From SIG575 sp045542485 (GTDB lineage Bacteria > Bacillota > Clostridia > Oscillospirales > Acutalibacteraceae), in contig JAZQLC010000057.1 of NCBI GenBank assembly GCA_045542485.1, forward strand, positions 1 through 5,140: 5,140 nt of DNA. The letters are read 5' to 3'. The notes under the pieces were generated by a model that worked only from the letters and a program-made list of their open reading frames with translations, did not search any database and had not been told where the DNA came from. Position 1 is the first letter of the stretch. Each line of letters opens with the position of its first letter. A program made the position numbers and the translations under genes. Below, piece by piece: positions 1 through 4,369 of the stretch.

Positions 1-161
1 AGCTTAATCGCTCGTTACGATACTGACTATCGTTATCTGTTCCTTGTTTCGTTTCCGAAATCTGGATTTGGTTTGTACTTTTCGTACTCAAATTCTTATC
101 AAGGTTCCTTTTCTTTCGTTGTTTAATTTTCAAGGTTCGTAAGCACTGTCCCGCAAGGGAC
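1..161 (-). other. rRNA operon leader (5' external spacer before a 16S gene off the left edge)
   Basis: Read on the minus strand, this follows a near-consensus promoter and has no coding frame worth calling. It carries the Clostridia-typical string GAACCTTGAAAATTAAACAA (119-138), which resembles the boxA-bearing leader segment CTTTGAAAACTAAACA of Bacillus rRNA operons. A second GAACCTTGA copy lies 31 bases further downstream (99-107). Hairpins include a 5-bp stem at the very 5' end (148-161) and ACGATA/TATCGT at 17-33. The mature 16S start is not reached, so the identity of the first rRNA gene is inferred from promoter plus leader. In this role the leader would bind antitermination factors and form the 5' half of the RNase III processing stem. 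Confidence 0.78.
148..161 (-). other. Small hairpin at the 5' end of the rRNA leader
   Basis: On the minus strand GTCCC-TTGC-GGGAC forms a perfect 5-bp stem with a 4-base loop, starting at or within a base or two of the predicted transcription start. It has no U-tract, so it is not a terminator. It could protect the 5' end or mark the start of the leader structure. Confidence 0.5.
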
Positions 162-167
162 CTTGTT

Positions 168-196
168 ATATTAACACAACATTTTTGTTTTGTCAA
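168..196 (-). promoter_or_regulatory. Strong sigma-A promoter of the rRNA operon
   Basis: On the minus strand the -35 box is a perfect TTGACA (196-191) and the -10 box is TAATAT (173-168), with a 17-base spacer. Transcription should start near 161-162, a GG just before a small hairpin. Immediately upstream (197-230) are A/T tracts in the place of an UP element. Such a promoter is expected for stable RNA, and the leader downstream fits that. Confidence 0.88.
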
Positions 197-232
197 CACT
201 TTTTTGAAAATTTTTCAAAAAATTTTTTCGAA
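197..232 (-). promoter_or_regulatory. UP-element-like phased A/T tracts upstream of the rRNA promoter
   Basis: Directly upstream of the -35 box are T6 (200-205), A4T5 (207-215) and A6T6 (217-228), spaced about one helical turn apart. In rRNA promoters such tracts bind the alpha C-terminal domains of RNA polymerase, and phased A-tracts bend DNA. The assignment rests on position and composition only. Confidence 0.6.
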
Positions 233-233
233 A

Positions 234-256
234 GTTTTCAACACCCTGTGGAAAAC
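234..256 (-). terminator. Possible weak terminator after the membrane protein gene
   Basis: GTTTTCAACA and TGTGGAAAAC (10-base arms, 9 of 10 pairs, CCC between) lie just past the stop codon at 273 and before the rRNA UP element. On the minus strand the hairpin is followed by CTTTCGAAAA rather than a clean U-tract, so termination may be weak. The acyltransferase operon points into the rRNA operon, so some stop is expected here. Confidence 0.35.
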
Positions 257-272
257 CCTTATTCTACTGCAA

Positions 273-815
273 TCAGTGATGAAATCTGCCGCCTAATTCT
301 GCATCAATTTCCTCGGGATATTTCCCTGCAATAACCATTAATCCGAGAAGAGCAATCACTGCAGAACCGAGTGCATAGAATATTGTTCCCGTTTCTCTCG
401 TTATTATATACCCTGCTCCTGAAATTATCAGATTGAACACTGCCAGAGCAATAAGATAAACGGCGCTTTTCACTCCGTTCTTCGGCGATATCATAGAAGT
501 AACAAGATAAACTATCGCTGAAACTGCAAAAACAGCAGGGAGAATTGTATAGACAGCAAGTGTCATCCAGTCAAATACAGATGCGAGGATAATAATCACT
601 GCTGCTGCGAACAGAATCCCCCACATCATATATTTGCCGAAATACACATCATTTTTCTTTATATAGTATTTAAGCGGTCTGAGTTTACCGTAAACGGGAT
701 ATTCCGCAACGCTCATTCCCTCGAGAACAGGCTTTTCGTCAGACGCGTCTGCACCACAGAGAGGACAGGTTTTCAGATTTTCGCCAAGGTCTACATTACA
801 ATCTTTACAACGCAT
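273..815 (-). CDS. DUF6320-type zinc-ribbon membrane protein
   Basis: 180 residues. The N-terminus holds a zinc ribbon, CKDC at residues 3-6 and CPLC at 17-20, with the four cysteines spaced C-x2-C-x10-C-x2-C. After a hydrophilic linker come four hydrophobic segments, near residues 64-83, 85-107, 114-137 and 143-163, then a short acidic tail. This is the layout of the DUF6320 proteins found in Clostridia. The family name is from memory and was not searched. The ATG overlaps the stop of the acyltransferase gene (TAATG), and a strong AAAGGAGG (822-829) lies inside the end of that gene, so translation is very likely coupled. The fixed pairing suggests it is a membrane partner of the acyltransferase, perhaps an anchor or substrate channel, with the ribbon on the cytoplasmic side. 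No enzymatic residues are visible and the function is unknown. Confidence 0.8.
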   Translation of the reverse strand: MRCKDCNVDLGENLKTCPLCGADASDEKPVLEGMSVAEYPVYGKLRPLKYYIKKNDVYFGKYMMWGILFAAAVIIILASVFDWMTLAVYTILPAVFAVSAIVYLVTSMISPKNGVKSAVYLIALAVFNLIISGAGYIITRETGTIFYALGSAVIALLGLMVIAGKYPEEIDAELGGRFHH

Positions 816-2143
816 TATTTTTCCTCCTTTACTGTGTCTGTGCAGTTACATTCAACTCTGATACGCACTCCGTTTTCTGCGAGTACACGGAAGAATGTAC
901 GCTGAACATCTGTCTTTTCCGAATCGCTCGTGAAAGAAATGTTAACGATATTGTTATAGGTAATCATCGCGCAGAGAAGCTTCTTTGTTGGGCTGGGACC
1001 GAGGAGACATTCCATACGGTCTATATGCTCATACATCTCCGGAGGCATTTTCTGCACACCCAGATTTGTCATACCGCTTGTGAATTTATTTTCACCGGCG
1101 TGGTCAAAAATAAGTTGCATAACCGGTTTTTTGAGAATATTGGGAATAAAGCGGAGTATTGGATTCTGGGCATCACGGACATTTATGCAGAGCATTTTCT
1201 GAAGCTCTTCCGTTGCGAGACCCTTTTCAAGTTTGCCCTTTACCATTTCAAAAATTTCATCAAAGGTGATATCTGTTCTTCCCTTAGGATTGAAGCCTAC
1301 ATTGGTATAAAGAGAAAAGTTTCTCAGAGTTGCTGAACCGAAACGGGCTCTCAGACTTGCAGGGATTGAAATTTTGATGGGCTTATACACCTTGTCCGGT
1401 GCATTGACATAAAAGGAATACAGGTAAGCAACCATAAGAAACTCGGTTATTGTCATATTTCTCGCCTTAGCTGCCGCCTTGATATCCTCAGCAGGTGCAA
1501 GACCGTGAAGTACCTTGAAATAATTTTTCACGGTGGGAGCCTTGTAGCAATAAGCTGTTTCCTCTTTTCTTGTCAGACCCTTCATCTTCTTGTAGTTTGC
1601 ACGGAAAGAGTCTTCCATCTCGCACTTCTTCGGCTTTTCATTTATGTCTGCAATATCATCCGTAATTGTGATTTTCACACCTTTAAGCTCCAGATAACGG
1701 GCAACCAGCGTTTTGTTGAACACAAGTGCTGCCCCGCCATCTGCGACGGAGTGGAAATTTTCTATGGAAATTCTGTTTTTATAATAGAGAACTCTTATTG
1801 CGGGAAGAGTGGTTTCGGTTGTTTCTATATATCTGCAAGGATAGTAGTCCTCTTCCTCTACAATGTCAAGGTCGTCTGTTCTTTCAAGATAATACCAGAA
1901 AAGTCCCGCCTTGATTTTCACAAAGAAAGACGGAAATCTCGGTGCAATATCTTTCAATGCCTGTCTGAGAAGAACGGGGTCAACCTCTTCTTTCATAATA
2001 AACGCAAAACGGTATGTTGTACACCAACCGTATCTTCGCGCGTTAGGATAAATTATTCCTGCTACATCAAGAGGAAACCAACGGGGAATTTTTTCAAGAA
2101 TCTCTGAGGTTTCTTCAGATGTTGTTTTTTCTGTTAATGCCAT
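815..2143 (-). CDS. Condensation/alcohol-acetyltransferase-fold acyltransferase
   Basis: 442 residues, a normal length for the CoA-dependent acyltransferase superfamily (alcohol acetyltransferase, PapA5, wax synthase and NRPS condensation domains). The catalytic HxxxDG motif is at 131-136 (HSVADG), in the context ENFHSVADGGA. The preceding residue is Phe where many members have a second His. The segment IPASLRARF followed by TLRNFSLYTN (259-281) matches the family's conserved second-half motif, and MTNLGVQKMP (358-367) is the usual strand near the active-site tunnel. No DFGWG structural motif is present, which argues against an NRPS or plant BAHD enzyme. No signal peptide or membrane helix is seen. 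The start is supported by AAGAGG seven bases upstream, overlapping the stop of the SecB-like gene. Its likely job is acyl transfer from an acyl-CoA or carrier to an alcohol or amine. The acceptor cannot be read from sequence. Confidence 0.85.
   Translation of the reverse strand: MALTEKTTSEETSEILEKIPRWFPLDVAGIIYPNARRYGWCTTYRFAFIMKEEVDPVLLRQALKDIAPRFPSFFVKIKAGLFWYYLERTDDLDIVEEEDYYPCRYIETTETTLPAIRVLYYKNRISIENFHSVADGGAALVFNKTLVARYLELKGVKITITDDIADINEKPKKCEMEDSFRANYKKMKGLTRKEETAYCYKAPTVKNYFKVLHGLAPAEDIKAAAKARNMTITEFLMVAYLYSFYVNAPDKVYKPIKISIPASLRARFGSATLRNFSLYTNVGFNPKGRTDITFDEIFEMVKGKLEKGLATEELQKMLCINVRDAQNPILRFIPNILKKPVMQLIFDHAGENKFTSGMTNLGVQKMPPEMYEHIDRMECLLGPSPTKKLLCAMITYNNIVNISFTSDSEKTDVQRTFFRVLAENGVRIRVECNCTDTVKEEK
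822..829 (-). promoter_or_regulatory. Ribosome binding site for the coupled zinc-ribbon gene
   Basis: AAAGGAGG on the minus strand, six bases (AAAATA) before the ATG at 815. It lies in the last codons of the acyltransferase gene, so ribosomes ending at the TAATG overlap can restart at once. Confidence 0.85.
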
Positions 2144-2154
2144 ATTTTTGCCTC

Positions 2155-2541
2155 TTACTGATTTTTTTCGATTTTATAGATACTCTGATTTTCAATGTCC
2201 ATAATAGGAATTACAATCGGCATAATGCCTGAGTTTGCGGTGATTGTTGTGATAAGACTTCTCACATAAGGGAAAAGAGCATTGAAGGTTTCCTTGTGGA
2301 GAACTTCTTTCGGTGCATCGTTGAATTCAAAAAGACCTGACATCACAACTTTAATGTTGAATTTTTCAGGCTCTGTTTTCTCCTGCACCTCAACTGTCAT
2401 TTCGCCACGGCAAGTACCCGTGTTTGTATATTTAACTCCGTATGAATATTTCGTCTGGATTTCCATAGGCTTGGCATTTGTTCTTTTGTTTACAAAAACA
2501 ATTTCCTCTGCCCTGTAACCTTTAAGCTTTGCGTTAATCAT
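2155..2541 (-). CDS. SecB-like chaperone-fold protein
   Basis: 128 residues from the ATG at 2541. The C-terminal half resembles SecB: a SGLFEF strand (68-73), then LFPYVRSLITTITANSG (89-105) and PIVIPIMDI (108-116). These parallel the E. coli SecB segments GGIFSI, LFPYARECITSMVSRG and PQLNLAPVNF. SecB holds unfolded proteins as a tetramer, but most monoderm bacteria lack the classical protein. Divergent SecB-like members occur in Firmicutes, and some elsewhere act with toxin-antitoxin pairs; no such pair is next to this gene. It is the first gene of the operon, 11 bases before the acyltransferase, and has its own promoter. A longer frame begins at a GTG at 2550, but that GTG is part of the ribosome binding site. 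Fold call is good; client and function are unknown. Confidence 0.75.
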   Translation of the reverse strand: MINAKLKGYRAEEIVFVNKRTNAKPMEIQTKYSYGVKYTNTGTCRGEMTVEVQEKTEPEKFNIKVVMSGLFEFNDAPKEVLHKETFNALFPYVRSLITTITANSGIMPIVIPIMDIENQSIYKIEKNQ

Positions 2542-2547
2542 AGCTTT

Positions 2548-2555
2548 CACCTCTC
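2548..2555 (-). promoter_or_regulatory. Ribosome binding site that fixes the SecB-like start
   Basis: On the minus strand GAGAGGTG is followed by AAAGCT and then ATG at 2541, an ideal 6-base spacing. The GTG at 2550 that opens a three-residue longer frame lies inside this site and has no site of its own at a proper distance. Confidence 0.8.
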
Positions 2556-2573
2556 AGATAAAAATACGAACTA

Positions 2574-2602
2574 ATTCTATCATATTGTGAAATTTATTAC
2601 AA
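2574..2602 (-). promoter_or_regulatory. Probable sigma-A promoter of the SecB-like/acyltransferase operon
   Basis: On the minus strand TTGTAA (2602-2597) and TAGAAT (2579-2574) are 17 bases apart, giving a start near 2567 and a leader of about 26 bases. It lies between the upstream terminator and the SecB-like start, which is where a promoter is needed. The boxes match 4 of 6 and 5 of 6 consensus bases. Confidence 0.55.
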
Positions 2603-2618
2603 GTGGTTTTAAATAAAA

Positions 2619-2643
2619 TAACGGCATCACCCGGATGCCGTTA
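2619..2643 (-). terminator. Intrinsic terminator of the ferritin-like gene
   Basis: A perfect 10-bp stem, TAACGGCATC with GATGCCGTTA and a 5-base loop, lies 11 bases past the stop codon at 2655. On the minus strand it is followed by TTTTATTT, a good U-rich tail. The plus strand has ACAAATCC on the other side, so the terminator works in one direction. Confidence 0.85.
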
Positions 2644-2654
2644 CAAATCCAAAT

Positions 2655-3089
2655 TTAAAGATATCCTCTTATGCCTGTTGCAAGTCTCTGCTCAAGATTG
2701 ATAAGTTTTTTACAGATATCCTTTGACTTTTCGTCAGCAGCCTCATATTCATTAAGGTACTGATTCAGGGATTTCACACCCATATTGCAGCCGTCAGTCA
2801 TCAGTTCCGCAATAGTCTCGTCAGATTCATTGAACGCAAGTTTCACATTCGTTTTAATCCAGGACATTCCCTTTGCAACAGGATTGGGATTTTTTCCCTC
2901 ATCCTTGTATTTCGCAAGAAGCATCTGCAACTCGGCATCCAGCTCATCGTGGTCGTTTTTGTTTTCAATGAGAAGCTCCTTCAGCTTTTCGTCCTTTACA
3001 TACTTCAACACATCGTCAATTGACGAAATTCCCATTTTTACTCCTGCGTCACATTCACGGAGAAGTCTGATCGTATCCTTTTCTACCAT
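2655..3089 (-). CDS. Ferritin-like helical-bundle protein (DUF2383 type)
   Basis: 144 residues, almost all helical and rich in charged residues, with no signal peptide or membrane segment. The pattern of four amphipathic helices (about 4-30, 33-62, 84-112 and 116-139), with ENKNDHDEL at 42-50 and a conserved-looking block GMSWIKTNVKLAF (74-86), fits the small ferritin-like proteins of Clostridia annotated as DUF2383. Possible metal ligands are Glu12, His47 and Glu133, but the full carboxylate set of a true ferritin is not evident, so metal binding is uncertain. The start has AAAGGAG seven bases upstream (3097-3103). It is a single gene between its own promoter and terminator. Family name is from memory. 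A stress or metal role is a guess from the fold. Confidence 0.65.
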   Translation of the reverse strand: MVEKDTIRLLRECDAGVKMGISSIDDVLKYVKDEKLKELLIENKNDHDELDAELQMLLAKYKDEGKNPNPVAKGMSWIKTNVKLAFNESDETIAELMTDGCNMGVKSLNQYLNEYEAADEKSKDICKKLINLEQRLATGIRGYL

Positions 3090-3126
3090 ATTAAAACTCC
3101 TTTCTTTTTATTCAGTATTTGCAGAA

Positions 3127-3155
3127 ATCATACTTTTATTGATTTTATTTTTAAA
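3127..3155 (-). promoter_or_regulatory. Possible promoter of the ferritin-like gene
   Basis: On the minus strand TTTAAA (3155-3150) and TATGAT (3132-3127) are 17 bases apart. The start would fall near 3120, giving a leader of about 31 bases. The -35 half lies inside the spacer of the plus-strand promoter, so the two divergent promoters share DNA. The AT-rich sequence makes chance matches likely. Confidence 0.42.
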
Positions 3156-3168
3156 AATATGATATAAT
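3139..3168 (+). promoter_or_regulatory. Extended -10 sigma-A promoter of the metallophosphoesterase gene
   Basis: The -10 box is a perfect TATAAT (3163-3168) preceded by TG at 3160-3161, which makes an extended -10. TTGATT (3139-3144) lies 18 bases upstream. Transcription should start near 3174-3176, only about five bases before the first in-frame ATG at 3181, which therefore lacks room for a ribosome binding site. Confidence 0.72.
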
Positions 3169-3183
3169 ATTTCAAAACAAATG

Positions 3184-3192
3184 AAAGGTGAT
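3184..3192 (+). promoter_or_regulatory. Ribosome binding site that fixes the phosphoesterase start
   Basis: AAAGGTGAT matches the GGTGAT end of the anti-Shine-Dalgarno complement and sits nine bases before the ATG at 3202. It overlaps codons that would belong to a longer frame from 3181, so the shorter protein is favoured. Confidence 0.72.
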
Positions 3193-3201
3193 ATAAATAA
3201 T

Positions 3202-4326
3202 ATGAGCAGAATTTTAAAAGCTTTTCTTTCAGGACTGACGCTCCCCTGTCTCTCGGCTATGGGAACACCTCACAAATGGCAGTCTGCAAAATTCAGAAGA
3301 GAAAAACCTGAAAACCTTAAATTCGGCAAAGACGGAAAATTCAGAATCTTACACATTACCGACATTCACGATGTTGAGCCGATTATGGATGACGACGAAA
3401 ACAGAGAAATTCCCGAAAGCCGTGACAAAGAAACGCTGAATGTTATAGAGCAGCTTGTTGCCAAAACCTCTCCCGACCTTGTTGTTTTCGGCGGCGACAA
3501 CATCAGCGGATACTGGGAAGAATTTACATACGATTATGTCCAGAGCACTATTCAGAAAATCACAAAGCCCATAAGAGAACGCAACATTCCCCTTTGCGTT
3601 GTTTTCGGAAATCACGACGGAGAAGAAGGTTTTCACACAGAGTTTCAGATGATGCAATATATGGAATATGCCAACTGCCGTTCAAATCTCAATGACGAAA
3701 ATGTTTACGGCTGCGGCAACTGCTGTGTCACAATCAGAAGCAGTGACGGAGAAAAAGACGCCTTTGCAATCTGGCTTGTAGATTCAAACGATTATCAGAG
3801 GAATTCAGAGGGCGGACTTTCCTACGATTGCGTTCACGATGACCAGATTGAATGGTACGAAAAACGCGCAGAAGAATTGAAGAAAAACAACGATGGGAAG
3901 CCTCTCCCCTCTATCCTCTTCCAGCATATGCCCGTGCAGCAATCCCTTGACGGCTTTAAGGAAGTCAGCGAAAATGACGATTATACCTTCAGCCGTGACG
4001 GAAAATTCTTCAGATTCGGTCACGAAATCATTGAGGGTCGCATCAGGGAATGTCCTTGCCCTCCCTGTATGGAAAACGACCACAGAAGGCAGTTTGAAAG
4101 CTGGAAAAAGACAGGTGGTATGATTGCCGCATTCTTCGGCCATGACCACGTAAACGATTTTCACATCTGCGTTGACGGAATCCATCTTTATCAGACTCTC
4201 GGTGCCGGTTATTTCTCATACGGTCAGGAAAGAGGCGGAAGATTGATTGTACTCGATGAAAATGAACCCGAAAAAATTTACACCGAATCAATCGAAATCG
4301 AAAGAATAACAACAACTGAAATATAA
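3202..4326 (+). CDS. Calcineurin-type metallophosphoesterase
   Basis: 374 residues from the ATG at 3202. All five metal-site motifs of the calcineurin-like phosphoesterase fold are present: DIH (54-56), GGDN (98-100 with Asp99), GNHD (136-139), QH (His242) and GHDH (313-316). It should bind two metal ions and cleave a phosphomonoester or diester. The opening block LHITDIHDVEP and the overall layout recall the Dcr2/purple-acid-phosphatase-like group of single-domain enzymes. Two cysteine clusters stand out, CGNCC at 171-175 and CPCPPC at 284-289. The N-terminus is mildly hydrophobic (AFLSGLTLPCLSAMG) but has no clear signal peptidase or lipobox site, so a cytoplasmic location is more likely. 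It has its own promoter and terminator. The substrate is unknown. Confidence 0.88.
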   Translation: MSRILKAFLSGLTLPCLSAMGTPHKWQSAKFRREKPENLKFGKDGKFRILHITDIHDVEPIMDDDENREIPESRDKETLNVIEQLVAKTSPDLVVFGGDNISGYWEEFTYDYVQSTIQKITKPIRERNIPLCVVFGNHDGEEGFHTEFQMMQYMEYANCRSNLNDENVYGCGNCCVTIRSSDGEKDAFAIWLVDSNDYQRNSEGGLSYDCVHDDQIEWYEKRAEELKKNNDGKPLPSILFQHMPVQQSLDGFKEVSENDDYTFSRDGKFFRFGHEIIEGRIRECPCPPCMENDHRRQFESWKKTGGMIAAFFGHDHVNDFHICVDGIHLYQTLGAGYFSYGQERGGRLIVLDENEPEKIYTESIEIERITTTEI

Positions 4327-4328
4327 CA

Positions 4329-4363
4329 AAAAACCTGAAAACTTTCCGAGTTTTCAGGTTTTT
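4329..4363. terminator. Bidirectional intrinsic terminator
   Basis: AAAAACCTGAAAACT pairs perfectly over 15 bp with AGTTTTCAGGTTTTT around the loop TTCCG. The plus strand ends in TTTTTATAATTTTATTTT and the minus strand in TTTTTTG, so it can stop both the phosphoesterase transcript (stop codon two bases away) and the reductase transcript from the right (stop at 4370). Confidence 0.92.
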
Positions 4364-4369
4364 ATAATT

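Noticed and set aside
148..161. Leader hairpin as an attenuator or terminator
   Set aside because: Five base pairs only and no U-tract after it. It sits at the very 5' end of the transcript.
247..256. DnaA-box-like TGTGGAAAAC
   Set aside because: Differs from TGTGGATAA, occurs once, and has no dnaA, dnaN or box cluster nearby. It is better explained as one arm of the dyad at 234-256.
1025..1336. Plus-strand open frame of 103 codons inside the acyltransferase gene
   Set aside because: It lies antisense to a gene with clear family motifs, has no ribosome binding site or recognisable domain, and its composition is that of a shadow frame.
1505..2107. Plus-strand open frame of 200 codons antisense to the acyltransferase
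   Set aside because: Long, but rich in Cys, Phe and Ile as expected for the complement of this gene. No ribosome binding site and no known motif. The minus strand holds the HxxxDG enzyme.
2785..3162. Plus-strand open frame antisense to the ferritin-like gene
   Set aside because: Ser- and Phe-rich shadow of the helical, Lys/Glu-rich gene. Its end runs through the divergent promoter region.
3169..3201. Riboswitch before the phosphoesterase
   Set aside because: The untranslated leader would be only about 27 bases, too short for a known aptamer, and shows no hairpin.
3202..3260. Lipoprotein signal at the phosphoesterase N-terminus (LTLPC)
   Set aside because: The residues before Cys (T, L, P) do not fit a lipobox, the hydrophobic stretch is short, and the following sequence is not a typical mature lipoprotein start.
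3349..4315. Three minus-strand open frames (3349-3657, 3805-4185, 4043-4315) within the phosphoesterase gene
   Set aside because: All are antisense to a gene with five intact catalytic motifs, overlap one another, and have no ribosome binding sites.
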